A stretch of DNA of 64,000 bases from Costus lasius (lineage: Eukaryota > Streptophyta > Magnoliopsida > Zingiberales > Costaceae). This document shows, piece by piece, positions 46,994 through 59,429 of this stretch (its first letter is position 1; each line of letters begins with the position of its first letter). Below the pieces are notes generated by a model, which worked only from the letters and a program-made list of their open reading frames with translations, was not told the origin of the DNA and ran no database searches. Where the stretch lies: assembly GCA_027563935.2 (NCBI GenBank), contig CM050451.1, positions 27,295,565 to 27,359,564 of the forward strand, in the 5' to 3' direction. The translations under genes and the position numbers were made by a program.

Positions 46994-48231
46994 TGATTTT
47001 TACTGATATTCCATGATGAATTTGGGCCTATTTGAATGTTTTTACACTCCTTTAAGAATTATTTAGTTAAAAACTTTAGAATCTTTACTTTTCATCTATC
47101 TTATTGAATTTCAGGTAAAATCACCCAATTCTAAAGTCTTTTTGAAGAATCTGAGAGCATGGGGTGATTCCTTATGAGAAGACGAAGCTGCCCGTAAAAT
47201 TTGGGCTCAATCAGAGCTTTTTCTAGACTTCGGGGTTCACCTGTGATCTTGCCGAAGGACGGAATTCACCACGCGCTTCACTGCCTAGTGAACCCGGCGG
47301 GGTTCACCGATGATGTCAGGGTATCCGAAAGTCGCCGTGCATTTCACTGGCAGGTGACCCCCATGGGGTTCACCCGTGATTCCGCCTAATGAAATCTGCG
47401 TGGAAATATTTTGAGGACTTCACTGGTAGGTGAACCGGCGGGGTTCACCTATGATTATTTCTCAACAGAACTGCACCGTGCACTTCACCACCTGGTGAAC
47501 CCGGTGGGGTTCACCCGTGAAGCTATCGGAGCAGCCCGACCTTCACTCGGTTTTTCATCGATTCCGGGCCCGATTCAAGTCCAAAATTAGCAAGTGAGGA
47601 CTTTTTGGAAAGCTTATTCAAAAGCGAAGAGATAGAATATAAAAGCCCCAATTTCCGTGACCTAATTATCGAGGAATCTGGTGATGAAGTGGCTAGGGCG
47701 GATGGACACAGCGAACAGGCGACTTTGGGGTGATTTTTGGAGATTCGAGCGTCGGAACTTAGCAATCCTTGGTTATTTCATTCGGTTCATCGTCTCCTCC
47801 CTCTTAGAAACCTTTTCCTGTGATTTTCCTATGTACAAAGAGAGATCTTTTAATGTTTCGACGATGGTTGTAGCGTAAACTCTATTTCAGGGCTAGGTTG
47901 AAGCCCTCTGACGATTTTTATCTACAAATCATGTTTTAATCTTGTTATTCAGATCATATCTTAAGTATATTTCACTTGATGTATTTATTTCTTGATATTT
48001 ACTCTGGCCAAGTATTATCATGTCATAGTTGTTACGGTTCATAACGAGAGTAGGACCATAACGACCGAACCTCATTGTGAATCTTGCGAAGGCTCGACAC
48101 GAAAGTGCTTGTTCTTTGCTCGAGGGTTCATAATCTACCACGGAACCCATTGGGTTTGTCTAGAGCGGTCCACTGCAAAAGTAGGAGATGTTCTGGGTAA
48201 ATACCAGGGTGTACACTCGAAAGAGGGAACC
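46994..48231 (+). repeat. LTR-like remnant K (Athila/Tat-type?)
   Basis: No protein-like frame. Phrases such as ATTCCATGATGAATTTGGGCC at its start, TATAAAAGCCCC near 47638 (TATA-like) and ACACGAAAGTGC in its second half resemble long Athila/Tat LTRs. Neither end is resolved; gypsy I begins at 48232. It contains four long palindromes. Confidence 0.45.
47288..47515. repeat. Four GGTGAACC/GGTTCACC hairpins in K
   Basis: Perfect or nearly perfect inverted repeats at 47288-47307, 47353-47374, 47428-47450 and 47494-47515, spaced 65-75 bp. The best, at 47428, is AGGTGAACC-GGCGG-GGTTCACCT. Confidence 0.85.
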
Positions 48232-49144
48232 TGATGAAGGACGTTAATCCTAGCCCAAGAATCACCCTAGGTATGTAGCTCTACACGCAAGAGAATGCTA
48301 GATTTTAATAAGTTAGGGATTGGTACACCTGGACCCCCTAAAGATAAGGGGGTCAAACTCCTTCGACTATTCTTGACAGTGGTTGTCGTCCAAAGATCCT
48401 TCAGCCTTTTGATGAAGTTTAGTTCAACGGTAGCCACTTGAACCGAGAGAAGATCGATGGAAAGATGATGCCGGCAATGGAACAGTACTCGATCCGGTAA
48501 GGAACAGTAACCGCGTTTTGTTTTGATGGAAGAGGATGATCGGTAGTGGATTGTATGGAAACGTGGAATGATTAGCAACCGGTGGAGAGCAAGCTCAATC
48601 CAAAGAGGAGCACGCTCAACTCTCACAAACGCAAACACAAGGTTTTCAGATTTCCCAAAATATTTGACCTCCTGTGCAAAGTGAACCAAGCTAGCTTAAA
48701 ACCTTTCCTCCCAACATAGAAACGACCCTTGGCATTCTTCACTTGCTGGCGCCTCCTCGTTTTGGTCTACTCTGGTAGGCTGGTTCTTACACTGAGTTGG
48801 AAGTGGATATTTGCGCAAGCTATCTTCAATTTATCTTGATGGCTGACTTAGTGTTGCATTGAATACTTCATGGGATCTCCATTTGGTTTTTTTTTTTTTG
48901 GATTGAATGCGTCATGTGATCTCCATGGGTTTGATTGAATGATGTGGATGAACTTGGATTGAATTGCTAGACATGAACTCGAGTTAACCTTGGGCTGGTG
49001 TGTTGAAGTTGACACTTGAGCTGTGTCTGATCACGAGCCGGTTTGTCTTTGACATTGGTGCTTAAATTGACTTTTCTCCATGGGCTGATTTGAGCTGAAC
49101 TTTCATTATGCCAAGGTCACTTCAGGGTTGGGAGGTCAGGTGCA
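48232..49144 (-). repeat. Gypsy I 3' LTR
   Basis: Plus-strand start TGATGAAGGACG matches 54795 onward, with 25-30 differences over 0.9 kb. The outer end near GGTCAGGTGCA (49144) is estimated, because the partner LTR is cut before that point. Confidence 0.85.
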
Positions 49145-49165
49145 GCATGTGCAATACAGGTGTGC

Positions 49166-49290
49166 ATAAACCTAGACTATGACGACCTATCACAACCATT
49201 ACAAAATAACATAAAGTCTGTGAAATAAACCTAGGCTATGACGACCTATCACAACCATTACAAAATAACATAAAGTATGTGAAATAAACC
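49166..49290. repeat. 59-bp tandem duplication beside LTR I
   Basis: ATAAACCTAG recurs at 49166, 49225 and 49284; two full units plus a partial third lie between the LTR and the end of pol. Confidence 0.9.
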
Positions 49291-49300
49291 TAGGCTAGTC

Positions 49301-50908
49301 CTAACTACAACCACATATCAAATGCTGAAAATAGAAATAAAGTCTTGTTACATATTTCAATGTATCAAAATAATAAACTTCCAATAAGTTCACAAAATAG
49401 CAAGGTGTCATGCGTTCATCCCATAGCGGATGGGAGTCTTCTTGATCCTTGTTGACCTTCTCGGTGGTGTCCCCTACATCAGCTTTCTCGGGGCTGGAAG
49501 AACTCTCCTCCGGAGAGTTAAATGAGAAGCTCTCAAGTTCGGCAGGTAATTGTGCGCGTGCTTCGTCCTCCGATAACCATTCTTCTTCTCCATCTTCCCA
49601 TTGAACGAGATAATAGTGCTGAATTTCCTTATTGATGCAGCGTTGTTGTCCCTCACGTATATGCCCGGTCCTCTTGGCTGGAGCTGGAACCTCAATGTGG
49701 AGCGGTGCCTTGTAAGGTGTCAGATCTTCTATGTTGATGGTGTGATGTATCCCAAGGGCCTGTGGTAAGTCCAACATATAAGCATTATCATTTATTTTTT
49801 TCAATATTCGGAAAGGACCCATGGATCTTGGTTGGAGTTTGTGGTTGGGGCCATGTTGCCTCTCCTTCCTATTCCTCAGCATGACTAAATCTCCTTCCTG
49901 CAATTTCACAACACGACGATGGGGGTTAGCAGCCAGCTCATAGTTAAGGGTGTTCTTTGCAATCTGGTCTTTCACTTCATTGTGAATCTTGACAATGTGT
50001 TGAGCAAAAGACAAGGCTGAGTGATTTTGCTTAAAGGGTGTTGGTAGGGGGGCTAGGTCAATGGGTTTTCGTGGCCGAAAACCATAGTTAAGCTGGAAAG
50101 GACTAGCGCCAGTAGTACGATTCACAGCATTGTTAAAAGCAAACTCCGCAGTTGGTAAAAGCCTATCCCATGTACCTGGGTGTTCACCCACTAAACACCT
50201 CAAGATATTCCCTAAGGACCGGTTTTCTACTTCAGTTTGTCCATCCGATTGTGGATGATAAGCAGTGGAAAAATTAAGCTTGGTGCCCATTAGTTTCCAT
50301 AAGGTGAGCCAAAAATGCCCCACGAATTTAACATCTCTATCAGACACAATGGTGCGGGGCAGACCATGTAAGCGCACCACATTTTTAAAGAAGAACCTTG
50401 CTACATGAGAAGCATCTGTGGTCTTGGTACACGGGATGAAGTGAGCCATTTTAGTGAACATATCCACCACCACAAAGATAGAGTCATAATGAGCACTCGT
50501 GCGCGGGAGGCCAAGCACAAAATCCATACTCAGAGCTTGCCAAGGTCCCTCGGGTATTGATAAAGGCATGTATAACCCGGTATTGTGCCTCGTTACCTTG
50601 GACACTTGACAAGTTTGATAATGCCCGACCACCTTAGATACATCTTTAAACATGTTGGGCCAATAGAATCGTTCTTCCACTAAAGTTAAAGTCTTATCCC
50701 GCCCATGATGGCCAGCGGTACCTCCTCCATGTAGTTCCCAAACCAAGAATTCCCTCAAGGAGGTTCGTGGAATACATAGCTTTCCTCTCCTAAATAGGTA
50801 GCCTTCCCTAATCTCAAAGTCAAGATTGCAGGTAAGTTCGGCTTCCAGGGTGGTAAACACACTTTTAAAGTCCAGACACTCCTTGTACTCACCCTTGATT
50901 TTTCTCAA
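49301..50908 (-). pseudogene. Gypsy I integrase with chromodomain-like tail
   Basis: 535 codons in a frame one base off the RT frame; the offset lies in a run of five A (plus strand T, 50899-50903). The zinc-binding region has HHGRDKT, but the first Cys of the pair is Tyr (HYQTCQ; F has HCRTCQ). Catalytic D, D and E blocks (MDFVLGLP, SDRDVKF, GQTEVENR) are present. The C-terminal part holds YYLVQWEDGEEEWLSEDEA, chromodomain-like, as in F. The lost Cys and the frame offset argue against activity. Confidence 0.92.
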
Positions 50909-53078
50909 ATCCTGTGACCGAGGCTTGGAGTGTATTCAGTAATAGTAACTCTCGGCTAAGGGCATCAGCTACCTTGTTTTGTACTCTAGTTTTGTGCTTT
51001 AAAACAAAGGTGTATTGTTGCAACAGTTCTACCCACTTTGCATGTCTCGGATTTAGCTTAACCTGACTGCTCAAGTAAATGAGAGCTTGGTGGTCACTAT
51101 TGAGAATGAACTCCTTATGTATAAGATAATGCCTCCAATGTTTAAGGGCTTGAACTATGGCATAAAACTCTTTATCATAAGTGGAGTATCGTTGTCTGGC
51201 CTCATTTAGCTTCTCACTATAAAATGCGATAAGATGTCCTTCCTGACTAAGTGTTCCACCAATTCCAACTCCCGAAGCATCACAATCCATGATGAACACC
51301 TTATTAACGTCAGGTAATCTTAAAACCGGTGTGGTAGTGATTTTTACTTTGAGGTCCTGAAAAGCCCTGTCGGCTGACGGTGTCCACTCAAAACTTCCTT
51401 TGCGCAAACAGTTGGTTATGGGCGCCACTAGGGTACTAAAACCGTGTATGAACCTCCTATAGAATGTTGCTAGACCATGGAAACTCCTAGCTTCGGTGAT
51501 AGAGGTCGGGGTGGGCCAATTAACAATGGCTTCAACCTTTAAGGGGTCGGCTTTCAGTCCTTGTTCATTAATAATGAAACCTAGAAATTCAACTTCTTGG
51601 ACCAAAAAGGCACATTTCTTCAAATTCAGCAATAAGTGTTCCTTCCTCAACAGATCGAGAGTGGCCCTTAGATGGTTTAGGTGCTCTTCCTCAGTCTTAC
51701 TAAAGATTAGAATACCATCAAAGTATACCACAAGGAATTTATCAATATACAGCTTTAAGACATGATGCATCAATCTCAGGAAAGTAGATGGAGCATTGGT
51801 TAATCCAAAGGGCATAACCATCCACTCAAATAGTCCATCTTGTGTTTTAAAACCCGTTTTCCATTCATCTCCTTCCCTAATCCTCACCTGGTGATATCCA
51901 CTACGAAGGTCCACTTTGGAAAACCAAGCGGACCCCACAATCATGTCAAGGAGGTCATCTAGCCTTGGGATGGGGAAACGGTATTTAACAGTGATCTTGT
52001 TAATGGCTCTGCAGTCAATGCACATTCTCCATGTACCATCCTTTTTGGGTGTTAATAAAGCTGGAACCGCACATGGACTCAGACTCTCCCTAATCAGCCC
52101 CTTGCTTAGCAGCTCATCTACTTGTCTCCTCAACTCGGCATGCTCTAGGGGACTCATACGGTAATGAGATAAATGAGGTAACGTGGCACCCGGCACAAGA
52201 TCAATAGCATGCTGAATTCCTCTCTCAGGAGGTAACTCCTTGGGTAGTTCAGCCGGAGTAATAGTGGGATAGTCCTTGAGCAACTCGGTTATAATGGGGG
52301 AGTGTTGAGATTCAGGTTCTAGATTTACCTGTTGCACTAAGAGGGTATAGAGGAGGCCGGTTTCTCTAACATCTTGCATGAAGGTCTGAGGTCTTAAAAG
52401 GGTGATGGATTTTTTTGATTCAACTGCTTTACCTTTCTTATGTGATGTCCTCAACTCCCTAGGCAGACTAGGTATAAGGGTGATCTTATCTCTGCCCACG
52501 GTAAACTCATATGTATTACTTCTCCCATAGTGGATGACATCCATATCGTACAACCATGGTCGTCCAAGGAGCACATCAGCCACGTCCATTTCAGTGATGT
52601 CACACCATACACTTCCTTGATGATTTGCTAATTTCAGTGGGACTTCACACCTGAAAGCGACTGGTATGCTAGTCTTATCAACCCATGATATGTTATATGG
52701 TTTAGGGTGTCTCTCTTGAGTTAATCCAAACCTCTCGACAGCTTGTTTAGAGATCACATTCAGGCTACTTCCACTATCTATCACAATTTTGCAGACTTTG
52801 CCATTGCACTGAGTGTAGGTGTAAAATAGGCTAGTGCGTCTCCAATCTTCGGTGGTAACTTCCCTGATATAGTTACATCTTACTACCATGGTAAATTGGG
52901 AAGGTTCCTCCTCACTATTGTATTCAGGGTGATGTTCTACTTCATTTATAATAGGGATCTCGTTTTCTTCCTCTTCCACTACTTCTTCCATCAGTAAAGT
53001 CTTCTTGGGACAGTTCCTAGAGAGGTGACCGGGTTGATGACAATTATAGCAGGCCACCTTAGTTGTTTGGGTAGGCAT
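50889..53078 (-). pseudogene. Gypsy I knuckle, protease, RT and RNase H
   Basis: 729 open codons. Zinc knuckle CYNCHQPGHLSRNC at residues 9-22, protease VIDSGSS at about 105, RT with WRMCIDCRAIN and [12 protein letters not shown], RNase H with [15 protein letters not shown]. The RT active site reads YFDG instead of YFDD (F has YFDD), which removes a metal-binding Asp. It ends in a stop because of the one-base offset before integrase. Confidence 0.94.
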
Positions 53079-54134
53079 TCTTATATCTCTCTAGTTACCC
53101 TCTATGGTTGGTACTTTGGGTGACGTATTGGGAGCAAGCGGCTTGTTGATAGAAGTCATGGTACTAGGCTTCGGTGCGGTAAATCTATATTGTTGTTGCA
53201 AGTCATATTCGATGTCCATAGCTAATTGATAAGCGTTAGCTAGGGTCTCACACCTATGATGGATAAATGCTTTCTTGACATCACTCCGCAGCCCTCCTTT
53301 ATACCTATTTAAAGATAATTAGGGTTCCTCATTCAAGTTGCACCGAAGTAATAGATCCTCAAATTTCCTGTTATACTCAATGATTGAGTCATTACCTTGG
53401 ATAAGCCTGGTGAGCTGATCATATAGCTTTTGCCTATAATGTGGAGACACATACTTCTCCCTCAGTTTCCACTTCATTTCTTCCCAAGTGGTTATGGGAG
53501 GTAGACCATTTCTAGCTATCTTGAGCTCTAGGCTGTTCCAGTACATCTGGGCTGATCCCCTTAGTAGGAACTTAACGCACTAGACCTTACCATGTTCAGG
53601 CACCCGACTCCATATGAAATAATTTTCAACCTGAGTTTGCCATTCTAGGAAAGTCTGGGTATGTAGGCTTCCCTCAAAGATGGGAGTACTAAGCCTAAGG
53701 TTCCGATACATATCCTCCTCTTCTCAGTGCTGGTGATATGCTCTGGGGTGGGAGTCTCCTGAATGATACCCATGGGAGGTATAAAGTTGATTTCTATGAT
53801 GGCCACCTCTACTTCCAGGATTATTTTCCAAGTCAGGTCTGGGACTACCCCTGGGTTCATGGGGTTGCCTACTAGTACCTTCCCCCCACTGATGATTTGG
53901 GGGCCTCCCAAGGTTTAGTGGTTGGGTTTCAACTAGACCATCTAAGTGTGAATAAGCTAAAGGGCTATGTTGTGTGTTTGGGTCACTATTAGTCTTCTCT
54001 AACTCTCCTACCAGTTGTCTCAAGTCGCGTATGTCAGCCTGAAGTTCAGTGAACATACGGACGATAGCATCCATTTGAGTGGAATGACTTTCAGGTTCTT
54101 CCGGATTCTGGTTGTTCCTAGTGCGAACAACCAT
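53079..54134 (-). pseudogene. Gypsy I gag, broken
   Basis: ATG at 54134 opens a frame with a helical-looking N-terminus (MDAIVRMFTELQADIRDLRQL). It shifts frame near 53725 and continues with LSTPIFEG, CVKFLLRGSAQMYWNSLEL and WKLREKYVSPHYRQ, with a stop near 53580 and another at 53319. The order matches gag of G. Non-functional. Confidence 0.88.
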
Positions 54135-54781
54135 GGTGTAGGTTGATGAAGGCTAACACAAATCACAGCGAGGACAAGTTCAGAAAACTACAGTAATAGG
54201 AATTTCAACAAAGAGTTCAGTGCAGAGATAGATATATGATGAATAAACTAGCAGTGAACTATGCAAGCAAACCAGATGAGGTAGCAATACAATTACAGCA
54301 ATGTAAATGCAGTTGCGCAAGAATCTCAGCACAAACGGTAAGTAACAGTTCTATAGAATATCAGAAAATCAGAGTGCAGAGCAGAGTGCAGATCAGCCTA
54401 TTACTGAAGGAGAAATCACACCCAAATATGCTTCGAAACTCAGGGTATTCTATTAGATTAGAATAGCTGAGTTTGTGGAAACATACACCAATAGTTCGAC
54501 TGACCTGGTAAGCTACAGTACCCAGGTCGAGATCAACAAACCAACACAGATTTCCGAAAAATTGCAAGAATTTTAAGTAAAAGCTTTAGTGCAGGTTTGT
54601 AATCAGATGCAGTTTTCAGAAATTTTCCCACACAAAGAAACTCAAACCTAGCAACAATCAGAGAGGTGAGGAGAAATAGCAGATTCAGAAAATCAGTAGG
54701 TGATGATATTTTAGAAAACTCAACAAACGTGAGGAGGATAGAAAAACAAATCAGAAATTTCAAACTGAGCACCTAAGGTTT
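54135..54781 (-). other. Gypsy I leader
   Basis: A-rich untranslated region between PBS and gag on the minus strand. The small frames in it (54236-54772) resemble nothing known. Confidence 0.75.
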
Positions 54782-54793
54782 GCTCTGATACCA
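54782..54793 (-). other. Primer-binding site of gypsy I
   Basis: Plus GCTCTGATACCA, the complement of TGGTATCAGAGC, one base from the LTR; initiator tRNA-Met. Confidence 0.93.
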
Positions 54794-54794
54794 C

Positions 54795-55701
54795 TGATGA
54801 AGGACGTTAATCCTAGCCCAAGAATCACCCTAGGTATGTAGCTCTATGCGCAAGAGAATGATAGATTTTAAGAAGTTAGGGATTGGTGCACCTGGACCCT
54901 CTAAAGATAAGAGGGTCGAACTCCTTCGACTATTCTTGACAGTGGTTGTCGTCCAAAGATCCTTCAGCCTTTTGATGAAGTTTAGTTCAACGGTAGCCAC
55001 TTGAACCGAGAGAAGATCGATGGAAAGATGATGCCAGCAATGGAATAGTACTCGATCCGGTAAGGAACAGTAACCGCATTTTGTGTTGATGGAAGAGGAT
55101 GATCGGCAGTGGATTGTATGGAAACGTGGAATGATTAGCAACCGGTAGAGAGCAAGCTCAATCCAAAGAGGAGCACGCTAAACTCTCATAAACACAAACA
55201 CAAGGTTTTCAGATTTCCCAAAATATTCGACCTCCTGTGCAAAGTGAACCAAGCTAGCTTAAAACCTTTCCTCCCAACATAGAAACGACCCTTGGCATTC
55301 TTCACTTGCTGGCGCCTCCTCGTTTTCGTCTACTCTGGTAGGCTGGTTCTTACGCTGAGTTGGAAGTGGATATTTGCGCAAGCTATCTTCAATTTATCTT
55401 GATGGCTGACTTAGTGTTGCATTGAATACTTCATGGGATCTCCATTTGTTTTTTTTTTTTTTTTTTGGATTGAATGAGTCATGTGATCTCCATGGGTTTG
55501 ATTGAATGATGTGGATGAACTTGGATTGAATTGCTGGACATGAACTCGAGTTAACCATGGGCTGGTGTGTTGAAGTTGACACTTGAACTGAGTCTGATCA
55601 TGAGCCAGTTTGTCTTTGACATTGGTGCTTAAATTGACTTTTCTCCATGGGCTGATTTGAGCTGAACTTTCATTATGCCAAGGTCACTTCAGGGTTGGGA
55701 G
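54795..55701 (-). repeat. Gypsy I 5' LTR, cut by copia D
   Basis: Matches 48232-49138 and stops at GGGTTGGGAG, where copia D begins. GGGAG (55697-55701) is the expected duplication of D. Contains a T run of about 17 at 55449-55466. Confidence 0.9.
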
Positions 55702-57929
55702 TGTTGGTGTATATGCCCTAAAGACCAATGTATGGACATGGTCAGGCATTGTTTGAATGTACTTTGATAGAACTATTACTCTTTATATAGGCATGGTCGT
55801 TATTATGCAGACTACTCTACCTGCGTTGATGTATTGAGTTGCATAAATAATGTCCCAGGAGTTTGGATTGGATCCATTCTCATAAGCTATCCCCAGACAA
55901 GGTACCTTAGCAGATATGGGACAACTTTGGTACATATGAGACTGGTGTATGGGCTGGTTAGGTGCGGGGCACAGTAACGCAGACATACTGGTGCATTGGA
56001 TGCACTGGAGTGATCCACCGTGAGGATTGACTTATCTAGTCAACAAGTCAATCTCACATGCAAGAGGTTTGCATTGATCCTTAGACTTGAGGTATTCATG
56101 TCTAGACTTGATGAAGGGTATGCTTTAATACAGTCTTACGTCTCTCCGTAATTGGGAGATCAAAACGACTGTCATTGGGCATGTCATAAGTCACGTAGAG
56201 ACATGGATGACCAATAGTAGGATTTGCCCCTTCCTTCCGAGGAAGCATGATATCCACCTCGGGGCGCCCCACCTTATTGGTGCATGACAGGAAAGTGTGG
56301 CCACACTTGTTGAGTCATGACCAATGCATTGGATAATAAACTTGAGACTAATCCAATGGCAGGATATCAGCTTAGGCAAAGGGATCTGTAATGCAATAGG
56401 AATCCTCGTTGCTTGTTAGGAGTTGTTGCCATAATGACTTAAGTCCTATGACATGGGTAGTAGTGATGTGTTGCTAGATACCCCTCACTACTTATGATGT
56501 TTACATCATTGCCATCGTCATATGGATCCTACGGGGTCACACGCAATAGACTCTTGACGTTCCTTTAATCAGAAGCCTTAGGATCAAGTTATTGGATAAC
56601 TTGGATCCATTTGGAAGATTTCATCAGCGCCAATGGGCCTGATGAGTTGGAAGAAAGTTATTGGAGCCAAACTTCATTTTTGGCAGGTTGACCCAAAATT
56701 GACCTAGATTGGTCACATTTGGATTAGGGTTGCATTGGATTAGATCCAATGGCTTAATCAACCCATGCCATGAAGTTTGGGCTAGCTCATTATCCAATGA
56801 GGCCCAATAATTAGTTGTCATGAAGAGGAATTAGCTTAAAAGGGTATAATAGGGAGAAATCTCACCCCATTGGCGCCTAGGGGCATAATGGGGTGAGGGA
56901 GGCGCCTTTGCTTCATTATGGAAGTAAAGGGCGCCTAGCCCTTCTTCCTTGGAAGGAATACTTGCCTCTAAGGTAAGTCTTGGGGCTGATATGGCTTGAT
57001 GGCTCTTTTGGAAAGAGCTTGGGCGCATATGGATACTAGGGTAAGGTATATGGTAATGTCTTAGAGACTTACCTTACCTAAAACCCTAGTTTCTCTCAAA
57101 ATTCTTACCCTAGCCGAAACTCCTCATGCTTGTTGCGCCTTGCCCTTCCCTTGGATGGAATGCATGCATCTAAGGCATGTCTTGGGCTGATATGGCCATT
57201 GGGAAAATTAGGATAGGTTGAATGAGGTTTATGGTAAAGTCTTGGAGACTTTCCTTACCTCAAGACCCCTTTATCCTAGCCGCCCACTTGGCATGATCTT
57301 AGCCATTGCCTTGCCGCCTCTTGTCCTATTTATAGGACCCCTTACCGCCCCTTCCATGGTTGGACTTTAAGGAGGCGTGAACACACATAGAAGGGAGAGA
57401 GAGCAAAGCATAGGGCGACAACAAGGTGGTGCAAACTTCTTCCTTGGAGCCGCAAGTTCTTCCTCTTCCTCTCTTCTTTGGCGCAAGGATTCTTTGTGCT
57501 TGGTGGCGTCTTCTTGTCACAAGCCCTCATCGTCCCTTGGCCATAGGCGCACCTTGGAGGTGGCGCAAGCAAAGAAGAAGAGGGAAGTCCTTGGCGGCAT
57601 CATCTTCCCTATCCCCTCCTTGGCGCAACTTCTCTTGAAGGTGGCGCAAGTGGAAGTGAAGGCTTGATTCTCCTCCCGAGGCTAGCACCGAGCGTGGAAG
57701 GGAGCAACGATCAAGGAGTCGACGCGTGGATACTTGTAGAGGGCAAACACTTGGGCGCCTTCAACATGGCTTCGACATCTAAACAAGTAAAAGAGGTACA
57801 TCTCTAACACATCCTTGTGTCTTCTCTCTCGCATGGATCCTTGGGAAAGGAATGTGTTTCGGGTGTAATGCTTCTTCCGCTGCGTCCTGGGACTGCAAAA
57901 TTTAAAATTACACCCGGCATTCCCCAACA
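55702..57929 (+). repeat. Copia D 5' LTR
   Basis: 2228 bp, ending CCCCAACA. Palindrome GTGTGGCCACAC (56295-56306) where other families have GTATGGCCATAC; dyad ATGATGT-TT-ACATCAT (56494-56509); TATA box CTATTTATAGG (57326-57336); mini-exon with donor at 57766-57801. Confidence 0.93.
57766..57801 (+). promoter_or_regulatory. Putative LTR mini-exon and splice donor (D)
   Basis: An ATG at 57766 opens ten codons ending at 57795, followed by GTACAT. Joined to the acceptor at 59429 it enters the gag frame in phase 0. It lies about 440 nt downstream of the TATA box. The donor is weaker than that of B. Confidence 0.5.
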
Positions 57930-57930
57930 G

Positions 57931-57942
57931 TGGTATCAGAGG
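57931..57942 (+). other. Primer-binding site of copia D
   Basis: TGGTATCAGAGG one base after the LTR, matching initiator tRNA-Met except for the last base. Confidence 0.92.
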
Positions 57943-59429
57943 TACTTGCGAGAAACACAAGGTGTACGTTTTCTTGTGTGAAAAATGTTTGAAATTTTTC
58001 TTCTATCCATGCGTGTTTCACGTAGAAAGCGTTTTCATCCAATCTTCTCTTCTCAACTCTATGGCCGAAACTTGGATTGTGTTTATGCTTGATTTAAGAC
58101 CAAAGGCGCACGTAAGTTTTGTCAAGTAGGACCGGCATTGTGTCTTCGGACTGGCCGGGTCTCTTGATCTGACAAAACTGCCAGCCGATAGGGTCTATGA
58201 AATCATCATGGAACTTGATCTAAATTTTGGCATGGAATTGGTTAAGAGAATGCCTTGGATGATATTGGCGCATAAGGTGCTAAAATTTGATTTTTCCGGA
58301 TTTTCAAATTTTACATGCGCCACTTGATTGGGTTGATATGGTCATAGCGAGTGCCCTCCTGTGTTGTGATGTGGAAGCATGTTTCCACCTGTGATGAATG
58401 CTTGTAAAATCTTTCTACCACCTGCGTGTGGTTCTCCCCCCTTCTTGATGTAAAATTTTCATCTTTCCTTAGAATAGATGTAGAATTGTTTACATGAGAT
58501 AGGTTAAGGTTCATCAAAGACAACAAGGAGCCTTCATCAATTGGAGTCAGAAGTGGCGCCAGCTTTGGAAGCGTGGTGATGGACTTGCGATTGAAGGAAG
58601 GACACATGCTTTCGGCTTCTGGCATGGGCTGATTTGCTTCAGGGACTCGCAACCCTTGGATGCACAATAACATGTCACATGGCTCGTGACAAGTTATGTG
58701 TATGAAAAGGGCTATGACCATATCGACCAAAAATAGCATGCCTGTGATGGTTTATTATTTTGTCCATAGCATGCCTGTGATGTTTTTCCTTTGCTGCCAT
58801 AACCATAGGAAAACTGCATGGTAGAAAAGAATAAAAACATGCAAAAACTCTCAATACAATATCAAGTCGATAGCCTTCTAACGCGTAGCCCTCATCAAAC
58901 TATCGATCGGTGGTGTTGTGAACTGTTTCCCACCCTCGTGGGACACACCCACTTATCTTTAGAAGGTGTGCGGTGACAATGATTTCCCCAGTCCAGTTTT
59001 AACCTGGGCGTGCCTTCGCAAGGAAATTTGTTGGCCCTGGGCATAACGGTTAGGACCAGACTTGACTAGTTTTTCATATGTCACTGACATGATGAATCAC
59101 TAGAGGCAGCTGTTGAGAGGATAGGGTTCTGTGTTGTATCCAGCCCTCGCTGGACACAGGGCGCCTAGTCTGTCTTAACTAAGAGGAATTGTGCGCGGCA
59201 CAATTGGCTGGCATGCCTACCTAAGGAAGCATGAGACTCTCTGTGCATCTCAACTCACCCTCGTGAGTCGCGGAGACCTCATGTGAAATTAGGATCCTAC
59301 TCACTCATTTCTATGTTGAGTTTGAGAGTCCTCAACTTGTTTTGGAAATAGTGGGAGCATAGCATTTAATTTAAAGTCCTTGTTAAATGCTTTATCATAG
59401 TACTTATTTTACTTATTTGCTTATTGTAG
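57943..59429 (+). other. Copia D leader with three hairpins and acceptor
   Basis: Hairpins CCCAC-CCTC-GTGGG (58929-58942), CCAGC-CCTC-GCTGG (59140-59153) and ACTCAC-CCTC-GTGAGT (59253-59268), spaced 211 and 113 nt. A T-rich tract ends TTTGCTTATTGTAG at 59429; its TAG is an in-frame stop for gag. No protein-like frame. Confidence 0.75.

Larger units (their letters stand above)
48232..55701 (-). mobile_element. Gypsy I, minus strand, right LTR interrupted
   Basis: Chromovirus-type element: 3' LTR at left (about 0.91 kb), integrase, RNase H, RT, protease, gag, leader, PBS and 5' LTR at right. Copia D interrupts the right LTR at 55702, and the rest of that LTR presumably lies right of the window. 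The LTRs differ at roughly 3% of sites by eye. Confidence 0.92.

Noticed and set aside
48890..48900. Poly-T tracts as evidence of retroposed poly(A) copies
   Set aside because: The T runs at 48.89 and 55.45 kb are at homologous places in the two LTRs of gypsy I and vary in length as simple repeats do.
50889..50908. Programmed frameshift between RT/RNase H and integrase in gypsy I
   Set aside because: Gypsy F reads through the same place in one frame; one extra base in an A run explains the offset better.
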